A DNA stretch of 16,480 nt from Candidatus Zixiibacteriota bacterium (GTDB lineage Bacteria; Zixibacteria; MSB-5A5; GN15; FEB-12). Of the stretch, positions 5,700-13,820 are shown one piece after another. The translations under genes and the position numbers were made by a program. Position 1 is the first letter of the stretch, and the number at the start of each line of letters is the position of its first letter. The stretch covers positions 1 to 16,480 of the forward strand of contig JADFLZ010000013.1 of assembly GCA_022564135.1 (NCBI GenBank), read 5' to 3'. Below the pieces are notes generated by a model. It saw only the letters and a program-made list of their open reading frames with translations, had not been told where the DNA came from and did not search any database.

Positions 5700-7770
5700 T
5701 TTCTATCCTCACTATTCCTATTGAAATCAATTCTGTTTCAGGCAGGATTTCGTTGTAGGAGACAACGTTTAGTGCCGGGTATTTTGCTTCGGCCAGTTTT
5801 CTTAAGACCAGCCTGATATTGGGTGAGCAGATACAAAGTTGTATCTGTCCGCTGTTTGACATTTTTTCAATGAGCTTACCGATTCCAGCCAGAATATTTT
5901 CTGATAGTGATGGTTCCAGCCCCAGCACCAGCCCCTGCTTGGAACTCTGGATTGATTCAGCCATCTGTTGTTCAATGGCAGGGTCGACTGTAAAGACATG
6001 AATCTTGCCGGACTTGTCGCGGTACAAATCTGTAATCTGCCGCTTAAGAGATATCCTTACATACTCTGCCAATATTTCAGGTTCCTTGGTAGCGCCGATA
6101 TAATCGGAAGTCGTTTCAATAATTGTGGCCAGATCGCGGACCGGTATTCGTTCTGCAAGAAGCGACTGCAGTATCTTCTGTAGTGTTCCCAGCGGAACAA
6201 CTTCAGGAATGACACCATCGACCAGCGCCGGATAATCTTCTTTTAAGGTTTCTATCAGATGCTGCACATCCTGCCTGCTCAAAATTTCGGGAGCGGAGCT
6301 GCGCACTATTTCTGTCAGATGCGTGGCGATAACAGCCGAAGGTTCCACTATCGTAAAGCCTTTTAGCTCTGCCGTTTCTTTTAAGCCCGGAATAATCCAG
6401 GTAGCTTTCAGCCCGAAAGCCGGATCAGTTGTTTCAAAGCCGTCTAACTTGTCTTCGACATAGCCCGGATTAATAGCCAGCAGATGGTCAGGCATCAGCT
6501 CAAAGCCGGCTGTCTTGATGCCTTTGACTTTTAATGAATACTGGTTCGGACTCAGCTGAACGTTGTCACGTATCCGAACCGGCGGCACGATTATACCCAG
6601 CTCCGTAGCCAGTTGTTTACGAATCATTCCGATTCTGCTCAAAAGGTCGCCGCCCTGATTGGCGTCAACCAGAGGAATCAGACCGTAGCCAATTTCCAAT
6701 CCGAGTATGTCAACTTTCAATAGATCTTCTGTGCGCTCTTCAGTAACCTGCGAGCTGGCGCTTTCCTGCTCTTTAAGCTGTTCGACTTCTATCGCTTTAT
6801 TTTTTATGGCTGCGCGGGCAGCAAATCCGACTCCGCCGGCCATTAGCCCCAAGATTACAAAAGTAGCTGTGGGCATACCCGGCATCATTCCGAATAAGAT
6901 CAGAACTATTGCTGTTACCAGAATCGCGCGTGGTTGTTTGGTGAATTGAGTCGCTAAATCGCTGCCCATATTGGTGGTAGCGGCAGCACGAGTAACGATA
7001 ATACCAGAGGCTGTTGAGACTAAAAGTGCCGGAATTTGTGTCACCAAGCCGTCGCCGATAGAAAGCAGCGAATAAGTACGCATGGACTCAGCCAGACTCA
7101 TATCTTTCATGGCGATTCCGATAATAAAGCCGCCGATAATATTGATTAATGTGATGAGAATACCGGCGATGGCATCACCGCGTACAAATTTTGAAGCACC
7201 GTCCATCGCTCCGTAAAAATCAGCTTCCTGAGAGATTGCTTTACGGCGGTCGCGGGCGTCCTGATCGCTTATTATGCCGGCATTAAGATCGGCGTCGATA
7301 GCCATTTGTTTTCCCGGCATAGCATCCAGAGTAAACCGGGCAGCAACTTCAGAAATTCGCCCGGCACCTTTGGTAATCACCACAAACTGGATTATTACCA
7401 GAATGGTGAAAACTATGAAGCCTACCACATAGTCGCCCTGTACCACGAAGTTTCCGAACGAATTGATAACTTCACCGGCGTAAGCCTGACCCAAAATGAG
7501 CCTGGTTGAAGCAACGTTTAGAGAAAGTCTCATCAGCGTCACTATCAGCAGCATGCCCGGGAAGACAGACAACTCCAGTGGTTTTGTGACATAGAGAGTG
7601 GTTAAAAGAACGACTAAAGAAAAAGCTATATTAAATGCCAGAGCAAAATCCAAAAGCGCAGTCGGAATGGGAATAACCAAAACAGCAATAATTCCGATAA
7701 CGCCGAGCGCCAATACAATATCGGAGCGCTTCCTGATGATTTCAATCAGTCCCAGCCGCTTAGTTTTCAT
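5689..7770 (-). CDS. flhA: FlhA, export-gate protein, 693 aa
   Basis: FlhA is the large export-gate subunit of the flagellar type III secretion system. It uses the proton motive force and docks export substrates and chaperones on its cytoplasmic ring. The N-terminal ~320 residues hold about eight membrane helices (IVLALGVIGIIAVLVIPIP, FALAFNIAFSLVVLLTTLYV and others). The conserved FHIPEP segment reads SVFPGMLLIVTLMRLSLNVA, followed by the cytoplasmic loop EADFYGAMDGASKFVRGDAI. Residues ~345-693 form the cytoplasmic FlhA-C domain. Length is usual for the family (E. coli about 692). It starts one base after the flhB stop region, and its last 11 bases overlap flhF. I see nothing damaged. Confidence 0.97.
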   Translation of the reverse strand: MKTKRLGLIEIIRKRSDIVLALGVIGIIAVLVIPIPTALLDFALAFNIAFSLVVLLTTLYVTKPLELSVFPGMLLIVTLMRLSLNVASTRLILGQAYAGEVINSFGNFVVQGDYVVGFIVFTILVIIQFVVITKGAGRISEVAARFTLDAMPGKQMAIDADLNAGIISDQDARDRRKAISQEADFYGAMDGASKFVRGDAIAGILITLINIIGGFIIGIAMKDMSLAESMRTYSLLSIGDGLVTQIPALLVSTASGIIVTRAAATTNMGSDLATQFTKQPRAILVTAIVLILFGMMPGMPTATFVILGLMAGGVGFAARAAIKNKAIEVEQLKEQESASSQVTEERTEDLLKVDILGLEIGYGLIPLVDANQGGDLLSRIGMIRKQLATELGIIVPPVRIRDNVQLSPNQYSLKVKGIKTAGFELMPDHLLAINPGYVEDKLDGFETTDPAFGLKATWIIPGLKETAELKGFTIVEPSAVIATHLTEIVRSSAPEILSRQDVQHLIETLKEDYPALVDGVIPEVVPLGTLQKILQSLLAERIPVRDLATIIETTSDYIGATKEPEILAEYVRISLKRQITDLYRDKSGKIHVFTVDPAIEQQMAESIQSSKQGLVLGLEPSLSENILAGIGKLIEKMSNSGQIQLCICSPNIRLVLRKLAEAKYPALNVVSYNEILPETELISIGIVRIENES

Positions 7771-7771
7771 A

Positions 7772-8842
7772 TTAATTTATTACTTTCCCGTTTAAGCGGT
7801 AGATATATGCCAGCAGTTCGGCCACGGCGCGATAAAGCTGGTCGGGGATGAATTCACCGACATCGCACATCTTAAAGAGGGAGCGCGCCAGAGGTTTATC
7901 TTCGACTATCGGAATATCGTGCTCAGCTGCAATCTCACGTATCCTCTGAGCAATCAGCCTTTCGCCCTTGGCAATAACCTGAGGTGCGCCATGCTCTTCA
8001 CGATTGTATCTTAAGGCCACAGCTATCTCAGTCGGGTTGGTAACAACCACGTCTGCCAGCGGGACGGCTGCCATCATCCGCTTCTTGGTCATCTCACGCT
8101 GAATCTGCCTGATACGTGCTTTTACCTGCGGCGAGCCGTCGGTATCTTTCATCTCTTCTTTGATTTCCTGCTTGGACATACGGATAGATTTTTCGTATTC
8201 GTATTTTTGATAGAGGTAATCGATAATCGCCAGAACGAAAATAGATGCCCCGATTTTAAGCGCGATCGAAAGCGTCAGTGAACCCAGCGATGTTGCCAGC
8301 TGTCTGACTGTCATATCGGGATAGAGAAAGAAGCTGTCAAACTCGGAGTCGATAACTTTGTAGGCCACAAAGCCGACCACGGCCAGCTTGAGACTGTCCC
8401 GGACGGCGTGCACCAACGAACGCATCGAGAATAATTTCTTGAGACCTTTGAGAGGATTAATTTTATCAAACTTCGGGCCGAGTGCTTTGTTGCTGACTCC
8501 GACACCAACCTGTACAATATTTATTCCGGCCGCGATAACAACCATCACTCCAAAAACAGGCAGCATTATCATCAGAAATTTTTCGCCAATCTGAGTGAAC
8601 AGATTTATGTATAATTCATCCGATGTCGCGATATACGGAGCATTGGCCATCACGTATTGCATCAGGTTGTAAACCTGTCCTACCAGAGGGGGACCCAGCA
8701 CGTAAAACGAAGCAAAGCCGAGACAGATGATGGCGGCGGCATTAAGCTCCATCGATTTGACAACCTGTCCCTCTTTACGCGCCTCCCGGCGCCGTCTGGG
8801 AGTAGCCTTCTCTGTCTTTTCCTGAAAATTCTGTTCCGACAT
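7772..8842 (-). CDS. flhB: FlhB, export-gate/specificity-switch protein with NPTE variant, 356 aa
   Basis: FlhB sits with FliP, FliQ and FliR at the export gate and switches export from rod/hook to filament substrates. The N-terminal cytoplasmic tail (EKTEKATPRRRREARKEGQV) is typical, followed by four membrane segments. The cytoplasmic linker (about 210-265) runs YQKYEYEKSIRMSKQEIKEE and PQVKARIRQIQREM. The autocleavage site usually reads NPTH; here it reads NPTE (N269, P270, T271, E272), in the context VVVTNPTEIAVALRY, with Glu coded by GAG. The scissile Asn-Pro pair is kept, so cleavage is still possible, but the His that assists it is missing. The C-terminal domain (272-356) is otherwise normal. 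The start is six bases after fliR and the stop is one base before flhA. Confidence 0.96.
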   Translation of the reverse strand: MSEQNFQEKTEKATPRRRREARKEGQVVKSMELNAAAIICLGFASFYVLGPPLVGQVYNLMQYVMANAPYIATSDELYINLFTQIGEKFLMIMLPVFGVMVVIAAGINIVQVGVGVSNKALGPKFDKINPLKGLKKLFSMRSLVHAVRDSLKLAVVGFVAYKVIDSEFDSFFLYPDMTVRQLATSLGSLTLSIALKIGASIFVLAIIDYLYQKYEYEKSIRMSKQEIKEEMKDTDGSPQVKARIRQIQREMTKKRMMAAVPLADVVVTNPTEIAVALRYNREEHGAPQVIAKGERLIAQRIREIAAEHDIPIVEDKPLARSLFKMCDVGEFIPDQLYRAVAELLAYIYRLNGKVIN

Positions 8843-8848
8843 TTCTCG

Positions 8849-9637
8849 TTAAACTCCGCCAATTGCGAAATACATTTGCTGCAGTTCTTTGTTAACGAAG
8901 TTCATTCCTTTTTCAAGTACATAGGCTGCTATCGGCAGCGACATTGCCAGCACTATCAGACCGGCTCCGATTTTTATGGGAAAACCGACAAAAAAGACGT
9001 TCATGGTCGGCATCATCTTGGCGACTGTACCAAGCGCCACATCTGTCAAAAACAAAGTCATCAATACCGGCGCCGCAATTTTTAAGGCCAGCACAAAGAC
9101 ATAGGCGGTTGATTTGATGACAACTTCGATAATACTTTGACCGTATACGACCTGACCTATCGGCAGGACGGTGTAACTGTCGACAAGAGCTTCTATCATT
9201 ATGTGGTGTCCGTTTAACGCCAGAAAAATCAGAGTTGCGAACAAAAACCAGAACTGTCCGATTATCGAAACCCGCTGTGAACTGTTGGGGTCAAACATGG
9301 CCACCATGGCAAAACCAATCTGATAACTGACCAGCGCACCGGCAGAATGAATAGCAATGAAAATAAGCTGAAAGAAAAATCCGATAAGCAGTCCGACTAT
9401 GATTTCACGCATGCCCAGACCAAGCAGATGCCATTCGCTTTCAATCACAGGCAGGATACTTGAGTCAAGAGTACTGCTGAGCAGCAGAGACAGCAGCAGT
9501 GCAAAAGCGACCTTGATAGAAGCCGGCACCGTGCGATAGCCCAGTATCGGGGCAATAATAAATAGTCCCGAAGTTCTTAAGATTATCAGCAGTAGAAACT
9601 GAAGCTTATCAGCGCCATATGTTACGAAATCAAACAA
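8849..9637 (-). CDS. fliR: FliR, export-gate protein, 262 aa
   Basis: FliR is the third core subunit of the FliP5-FliQ4-FliR1 export channel in the basal-body membrane. It shows about six hydrophobic segments, for example LLLIILRTSGLFIIAPILGY and FALLLSLLLS, plus family stretches MREIIVGLLIGFFFQLIFIA and AGALVSYQIGFAMVAMFDPN. Length equals the usual 255-265 residues. The start is TTG at 9637, supported by GAGGA seven bases upstream; no ATG fits. The GAGGA follows directly on a TGA that ends a small reading frame in the 206-base gap before it. It is separated from flhB by six bases. Confidence 0.96.
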   Translation of the reverse strand: MFDFVTYGADKLQFLLLIILRTSGLFIIAPILGYRTVPASIKVAFALLLSLLLSSTLDSSILPVIESEWHLLGLGMREIIVGLLIGFFFQLIFIAIHSAGALVSYQIGFAMVAMFDPNSSQRVSIIGQFWFLFATLIFLALNGHHIMIEALVDSYTVLPIGQVVYGQSIIEVVIKSTAYVFVLALKIAAPVLMTLFLTDVALGTVAKMMPTMNVFFVGFPIKIGAGLIVLAMSLPIAAYVLEKGMNFVNKELQQMYFAIGGV

Positions 9638-9843
9638 TCAAAAATCCTCACACTTTTAGCTTATCGTAACTATGTAAATCAAACGATATGCCGGTTTGAA
9701 ACAGTTCGGCAATAAGACTTAACTCATTACGTTGATTGTGGTTACGCCTGCAGCAAAGCGGCTTGTAGGTGTGCATGTTAAGAAAACTGGAAAAATTGAC
9801 CGAAAGTCAGGGAAATTGATTCCAACTATTTCCGGGGCTAAAA
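9638..9843 (-). other. 206-base gap between fliQ and fliR, with a 42-codon reading frame
   Basis: This is the longest gap in a cluster otherwise packed to within tens of bases. It contains an ATG-started minus-strand frame at 9776-9648 of 42 codons, beginning MHTYKPLCCRRNHNQRNELS. Its TGA lies directly in front of the fliR ribosome-binding site (GTGTGAGGA). The frame has no good ribosome-binding site of its own, and I recognise no family. No clear promoter, terminator or known riboswitch was found. It may be a leader peptide, an untranslated spacer or gene debris. Confidence 0.4.
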
Positions 9844-10113
9844 TCAGCCGGCTAAACCGGGGATCATCTCAATCATGTGGCGGGTAAAATCAGTCAACTT
9901 ATTGATCATCCAGGGCAGGAAGATCAGAAGTGCCAGAGCGATTCCTATTATCTTCGGTACAAAAGTCAGAGTCATTTCCTGAATCTGAGTTACTGCCTGA
10001 AAAATAGAAACTACTAATCCGATAATCAGGCCGATCGCCAGCATCGGTCCTGCAATCATGAGAGTCAACATCAGCGCCTCGCGCGCTATACTTACAACCA
10101 TTTGCGGTGTCAT
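9844..10113 (-). CDS. fliQ: FliQ, export-gate protein, 89 aa
   Basis: FliQ is a small two-helix membrane subunit of the flagellar export channel. The sequence MTPQMVVSIAREALMLTLM is followed by AIGLIIGLVVSIFQAVTQIQ, then MTLTFVPKIIGIALALLIFL and a short polar end. These are the two membrane hairpin helices and the family FQA-T-IQE-TL-FVPK signature. Length of 89 matches FliQ exactly. The ATG at 10113 has only a weak ribosome-binding site (GAAAGA). It follows fliP by 27 bases. The 206-base gap after it is unusual. Confidence 0.97.
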   Translation of the reverse strand: MTPQMVVSIAREALMLTLMIAGPMLAIGLIIGLVVSIFQAVTQIQEMTLTFVPKIIGIALALLIFLPWMINKLTDFTRHMIEMIPGLAG

Positions 10114-10140
10114 ATTATATCTTTCGTGCTTTACTTCGTC

Positions 10141-10893
10141 CTACATATGGAATGATTCAACCAGCGATTTTACTAACAGATACCAGCCATCGACCAGCAC
10201 AAACAAAAGTATTTTAAACGGCAATGACACAATAATAGGCGGCAGCATCATCATACCCATAGACATCAAAACCGAGGCTACGACCATATCAATCACCAAA
10301 AATGGTATAAACAATACAAATGCAATTTGAAAGGCCAGGCGAAGCTCCGATATTACGAAGCCGGGAATCATAACATGCAGCGGTATATCTTCCGGACTGT
10401 CAGGCTTTTCTAATTTTGCGATATTCACAAAAAGCGCCAGATCTTTTTCTCTGGTTTGCGAGAGCATAAATTCCCGAACAGGCGCCGTTGCTAACTTAAA
10501 GGCTTCTTCCTGTGTTATCTTTTCTTCCATGTAAGGTTTTATGCCTTCGGTGTAGGCTTTATCTATTACCGGAGACATTACAAAAAATGTCAAGAGAAGC
10601 GACAGTGCCAGAATCAATTGATTGGGCGGCAGCTGCTGTACTCCCAGAGCATGACGCAGAAATGAGAGCACGATTACAAAACGTATAAACGACGTCATCA
10701 TAATCACAATTGATGGCGCCAGCGCCAGAACTGTAATTAACAGAATTATCTGCAGAGTAGAAGACAGCTCAGACGGCTCGGTCATCTGACCGACTTCTAT
10801 AGAAATCTTTGGCAGCGTCTGGGCGACGCTGTTGCTGGCTGTCAGCAGGACTCCGCCTGCAAAACAGACTGATAACTTAATTAGTTTTTTCAT
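10141..10893 (-). CDS. fliP: FliP, export-gate protein, 250 aa
   Basis: FliP forms the main five-subunit ring of the export channel. A cleavable signal peptide (KKLIKLSVCFAGGVLLTAS, then NSVAQ) is followed by the family motifs SFIRFVIVLSFLRHALGVQQ and PPNQLILALSLLLTFFVMSP. A periplasmic segment with EEKITQEEAFKLATAPVREF comes next. Two C-terminal helices (ELRLAFQIAFVLFIPFLVID and PFKILLFVLVDGWYLLVKSL) close it. Length 250 matches the family. The only AGGA lies two to three bases before the ATG, which is very close; no better start is in frame, so translation may rely on the context of the upstream hairpins. Confidence 0.97.
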   Translation of the reverse strand: MKKLIKLSVCFAGGVLLTASNSVAQTLPKISIEVGQMTEPSELSSTLQIILLITVLALAPSIVIMMTSFIRFVIVLSFLRHALGVQQLPPNQLILALSLLLTFFVMSPVIDKAYTEGIKPYMEEKITQEEAFKLATAPVREFMLSQTREKDLALFVNIAKLEKPDSPEDIPLHVMIPGFVISELRLAFQIAFVLFIPFLVIDMVVASVLMSMGMMMLPPIIVSLPFKILLFVLVDGWYLLVKSLVESFHM

Positions 10894-10910
10894 ATCCTAT
10901 ATGTTTCTTG

Positions 10911-10965
10911 CTTTCGCAACATCCTGTCGCAAAAGTCACTTATCAGCCGCTTTTCCTATGCGGCT
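10911..10965 (-). other. Two tandem hairpins between fliO and fliP
   Basis: The first element read on the minus strand pairs AGCCGC (10945-10950) with GCGGCT (10960-10965), six bases, loop of nine, and overlaps the fliO stop. The second pairs 10911-10919 with 10927-10935: nine pairs in the RNA, two of them G-U, around a seven-base loop. The second also shows TTGCGA twice in direct order. No U-tract follows either hairpin, so they are not intrinsic terminators. RNA processing, mRNA stability or control of the weak fliP start are possible roles, as inference. Confidence 0.4.
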
Positions 10966-11542
10966 AACTTAGTTTACTTAAAACTGCTGTCTTCTTACTC
11001 TTTTGGGCCACTTCCTTAACTTTGGCAACTGCCGTACTCAGCATTTCGCTAAAACCAAGCGTTGGAACTTCCGCTTCAGTCTCAGCCAGCAGTTTGCCTG
11101 TCTCTATTTCATCCTGCTCACACAAAAGCGACATACTGCCTTCGGTGGTGCCTACCAGGATAGACTTCCCCCCGACTCTTAATAGAGTGACAGACTTGCG
11201 AGGAGCAATATGAATAGTTTCGATAATCTCAAGATTTCCATTTATGGTTCTGCGGCCGTTGCGTTTGCTCATAAGTTTTTTAAGCAGAAAAATACCGACG
11301 TAAATACAGACAACCACGATAATCAAGGCGCTTATGATTCTGATTAAAGAAGGCAGCACGCTCAGGCCGCTGCCAGATTCACTGCTTATTGGCGAATAGA
11401 CGTTATCCATCGACTGCGAAGCTGGCAGGACGACTCTGTCAGCCGAAACATAATCAGTCTTTACAAATATCAAGCCAATAAGCGCAACTGCTACTATTAA
11501 CGTGGTACCAATTAGCGACCTGTTTTTGAGTATCTTATTCAT
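10964..11542 (-). CDS. fliO: FliO, export-gate assembly protein, 192 aa
   Basis: FliO helps assemble the FliP ring and is often poorly conserved. A hydrophobic N-terminal segment (about residues 10-27, LIGTTLIVAVALIGLIFVK) precedes a periplasmic Ser/Gly-rich linker. The core FliO membrane helix (about 68-90, RIISALIIVVVCIYVGIFLL) and the small cytoplasmic domain (LEIIETIHIAPRKSVTLLRV, then GGKSILVGTTEGSMSLL) follow and match the family. I chose the ATG at 11542; a GTG immediately before it (11545) is also possible. Either start overlaps the end of fliN (ATGAATAA), so translation is coupled. The first hydrophobic segment may be a second helix or a signal peptide. Confidence 0.9.
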   Translation of the reverse strand: MNKILKNRSLIGTTLIVAVALIGLIFVKTDYVSADRVVLPASQSMDNVYSPISSESGSGLSVLPSLIRIISALIIVVVCIYVGIFLLKKLMSKRNGRRTINGNLEIIETIHIAPRKSVTLLRVGGKSILVGTTEGSMSLLCEQDEIETGKLLAETEAEVPTLGFSEMLSTAVAKVKEVAQKSKKTAVLSKLS

Positions 11543-12206
11543 CACCGAGAAGCCTTATCCTTTCTTCCGGGGTAATCAGCTGCGTAATACGAACGCCGAA
11601 ATTTTCATCAACCACCACAACCTCGCCCTTGGCGACAAGCTTATGATTGACCATGACATCAACCGGCTCGCCGGCCAATCTGGCTAACTCTACTACCGAA
11701 CCTGGTACAAGTGCCAGAATATCAGAAATTGACATTTTGGTGCGGCCGAGTTCTATCGAAACAGGCAGATTGACATCCATCAACAAATCAATATTAGAGG
11801 GCTCGGAACTGCCCGATGGCTGCGAGAGCTGCTGGAACTCCGCCTTTGAAGCAGAACTTTTTTCGAAGCTGATGTCATCTGCGCTTGACTCTTCCTGAGG
11901 AAGATCATCAAGCATTTTCAACATGGCATCTTCAAGCTCCTTTTCTTCTTCCTCACTGCGCCCGCCAGGTCCTTCAGCCTTTGCCGGGGGAGCTTCCTCT
12001 TTTGCGGATTCTGACTCCTGTGGAGTTTCCTGCTCCGCGGATTCAGGCTCCTGTGGAGTTTCAGCCTCTGCGGATTCAGGCTCCTGTGGAGTTTCCGGAT
12101 CCTCAGATTCTGACTCCAGCGGCGCTTCTACTTCCTGTTCAACAGAACCGTCTAGAGGTGGCGTAGAATCGTCTGGAGTTGGATTTACATTTATTTCGTC
12201 AGCCAT
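11535..12206 (-). CDS. fliN: FliN/FliY-type switch protein with acidic repeat arm, 223 aa
   Basis: FliN is the main component of the lower C-ring switch. The C-terminal domain (about 140-223) matches FliN: LLMDVNLPVSIELGRTKMSI, DILALVPGSVVEL, then GEVVVVDENFGVRITQL. It carries a long N-terminal extension of about 135 residues, which is unusual; E. coli FliN is 137 in total. The arm is very acidic and low in complexity, with three copies of ETPQEPESAE-type units. A second, conserved-looking block (EELEDAMLKMLDDLPQEESS) precedes the SpoA domain. There is no sign of the CheC-like domain of Bacillus FliY. It begins ten bases after fliM and overlaps fliO. Confidence 0.95.
   Translation of the reverse strand: MADEINVNPTPDDSTPPLDGSVEQEVEAPLESESEDPETPQEPESAEAETPQEPESAEQETPQESESAKEEAPPAKAEGPGGRSEEEEKELEDAMLKMLDDLPQEESSADDISFEKSSASKAEFQQLSQPSGSSEPSNIDLLMDVNLPVSIELGRTKMSISDILALVPGSVVELARLAGEPVDVMVNHKLVAKGEVVVVDENFGVRITQLITPEERIRLLGDE
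12004..12117 (-). repeat. 33-base tandem repeat in fliN, about 3.3 copies
   Basis: On the plus strand the unit start gcggatt recurs at 12004, 12037 and 12070, exactly 33 bases apart, with a degraded partial unit after 12103. Each unit codes an 11-residue Glu/Pro/Ser-rich segment (ETPQEPESAEA, ETPQEPESAEQ, ETPQESESAKE). All copies are in frame, so change in number would lengthen or shorten the FliN arm by 11 residues. Confidence 0.85.
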
Positions 12207-12216
12207 ATTGCTACTC

Positions 12217-13200
12217 CTATTCGCTGTCTCTGGTAATTTCCACTATTTGGAATGCTTTTTTTCTGCCCGACAATCCCGGCTTGGCCAGAAATTTCCTGCG
12301 GTTGTTAACTATTATGGAAACCGGCTGGCTAATTTTCTTCTCAGACTTGATAATATCTCCCTTTCGGAGTTTCAAAAACTCACCGAGCTTTAGATTAGTA
12401 TTAAGCAGCTCTGCGGTTATGTCTGCTTCTATTATGCCCATATTGCTCATATTAACTTTTCGCTCAACTTCGAAACTTTTTTTCTTAAGCGAATCTATCC
12501 AGTTTTGAGCCGAGAGTTTCATTATAATCGGTTCCAGAGAAATATATGGGTAGCAGATTGTTAACAGCCCCGTAGATTGAAACAGTTTGAGCTGGAATGA
12601 AACTACTACAACCGTTTCCGTAGGCGGTATGATCTGAATAAACTGGGGATTTGTTTCAAAACTATGCTGCTCAATATTAACTTCAACAATGTGTTCCCAG
12701 GACTTCTCCAGGTCTTCGTATAATTTTTTTGATAAACGCCCCATGACGGAACGCTCAATGCCTGTCAGTTCCCGCTCAGTCTCTAAAATCTTTCCGTTGC
12801 CGCCAAACATTCTGTCAATAAATGAAAAAGTAAGTGTCGGATTAAAATCTATAAGACAGACACCTTCAAGCGGAGGCACTTTGATAGTGTAGGTGCACGA
12901 GGGTGCCACCAGTGACATTATAAATTCAGAATATGTAATCTGGTCTACCGAAACCAGATCAACGTCAACAATAGTACGCATTACAGCCGAGAGGGTCGAA
13001 CCGTAATGACCGGCAAAGTTATCATGCATATTTTCAAGCGTGCGAACCTGATCTTTGGAGACACGGTTGGGATGTTTGAAGTCATAGACGACCAATGACT
13101 TCCTGCTGGTTATGGCCGGGTCGTCAACCGGTTCTTGTTCCCCGGTCGAAACGGTCGTTAACAGCTCATCAATTTCTGCTTGTGATAGTATCTTTGCCAA
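12217..13200 (-). CDS. fliM: FliM, flagellar motor switch protein, 327 aa
   Basis: FliM forms the C-ring's rotor layer and binds phosphorylated CheY. The N-terminal CheY-binding peptide is present as LSQAEIDELL (residues 5-14; the usual form is LSQxEIDALL). A FliM signature follows: YDFKHPNRVSKDQVRTLENM, then the CheC-like middle domain with FSFIDRMFGG and TGIERSVMGRL. The SpoA C-terminal domain includes KLGEFLKLRKGDII and ends near ISQPVSIIVNNRRKFLAKPG. Length is usual. It lies 15 bases after fliL and ten before fliN. The intact CheY-binding peptide implies chemotaxis control by genes outside this window. Confidence 0.97.
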   Translation of the reverse strand: MAKILSQAEIDELLTTVSTGEQEPVDDPAITSRKSLVVYDFKHPNRVSKDQVRTLENMHDNFAGHYGSTLSAVMRTIVDVDLVSVDQITYSEFIMSLVAPSCTYTIKVPPLEGVCLIDFNPTLTFSFIDRMFGGNGKILETERELTGIERSVMGRLSKKLYEDLEKSWEHIVEVNIEQHSFETNPQFIQIIPPTETVVVVSFQLKLFQSTGLLTICYPYISLEPIIMKLSAQNWIDSLKKKSFEVERKVNMSNMGIIEADITAELLNTNLKLGEFLKLRKGDIIKSEKKISQPVSIIVNNRRKFLAKPGLSGRKKAFQIVEITRDSE

Positions 13201-13215
13201 TTCTCTCTATTCCTT

Positions 13216-13806
13216 TTATTGTAAGACAAAGTCTGTATAGTACACTGCCATCAGTTCTTCCTCTTCCAGCAATTGTGAGACTCTCTTTTTAATCTGATAG
13301 CGGATTATTTCCTTTTGTTTGGGATCAGTCAGCTGCGCCACTGTCTTAGCTGATAAGATCGTTATCAGCACGTCTCTTACTATAGTTTCTTTGCTTTCCA
13401 GCAATTCTGCCATTTCCGGCGAATCCACCTGGAACGCAAACGATACTGACAAGAAACGGGTGCCACCTGTACCGGCCGGATTTACAACTATATCCTTGAC
13501 TGCGAAAAAAGTTGAAGTGGCTGGCTCTCCATGTCCTTTGCTTTCTTTCTTCTTATGTACGGCTGGTTTATCATGTCCTTCCGAATCTGAATTGTCCGAC
13601 AACATTGGCTTTAGTACAAAAATTGCCAGGGCCACACCCATAACAATTGCGCCAACTCCAACCAGTCCGAACATTATCATTTTCTTGGACCCGCTCGAGC
13701 TCTCCGCTTTTGCTTTGCCTTCGGCTTCCCCGTCAGCTTTTCCTTCAGCCTTGCCTTCGACTTGATCTTCAGACCGAACTACTGTTTTATCTTCAGCATC
13801 TGCCAT
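13216..13806 (-). CDS. fliL: FliL, basal-body/stator-associated protein, 196 aa
   Basis: FliL is a single-pass inner-membrane protein that surrounds and supports the stators. One membrane helix lies at about 43-67 (MIMFGLVGVGAIVMGVALAI). The periplasmic FliL/stomatin-like domain follows (TSTFFAVKDIVVNPAGTGGT, RFLSVSFAFQV, then AQLTDPKQKEIIRYQIKKRV and YYTDFVLQ at the end). The cytoplasmic N-terminus has a low-complexity run of four-residue EGKA-like units (about 17-33) and is somewhat longer than usual. A His/Lys/Glu-rich linker follows the helix. It starts 14 bases after flbD and ends 15 before fliM. Confidence 0.95.
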   Translation of the reverse strand: MADAEDKTVVRSEDQVEGKAEGKADGEAEGKAKAESSSGSKKMIMFGLVGVGAIVMGVALAIFVLKPMLSDNSDSEGHDKPAVHKKKESKGHGEPATSTFFAVKDIVVNPAGTGGTRFLSVSFAFQVDSPEMAELLESKETIVRDVLITILSAKTVAQLTDPKQKEIIRYQIKKRVSQLLEEEELMAVYYTDFVLQ

Positions 13807-13820
13807 GCTACATATCCATC

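Noticed and set aside
8657..9085. 142-codon plus-strand open frame across the flhB-fliR boundary
   Set aside because: It spans two convincing minus-strand genes and shows no domain.
9638..9843. c-di-GMP (GEMM) or other known riboswitch in the fliQ-fliR gap
   Set aside because: Some GCAAAGC-like text is present, but the conserved GEMM core and its pairing could not be found on either strand.
11923..12393. 156-codon plus-strand open frame, Ser/Gly/Cys-rich
   Set aside because: It is a shadow of the repeat-rich fliN arm and the end of fliM; its composition (runs of Ser, Asp, Cys) only mirrors the repeats, and it has no family resemblance.
13319..13765. 148-codon plus-strand open frame opposite fliL
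   Set aside because: Antisense shadow of fliL; low-complexity composition reflects the reverse of the Glu/Lys/Ala repeats.
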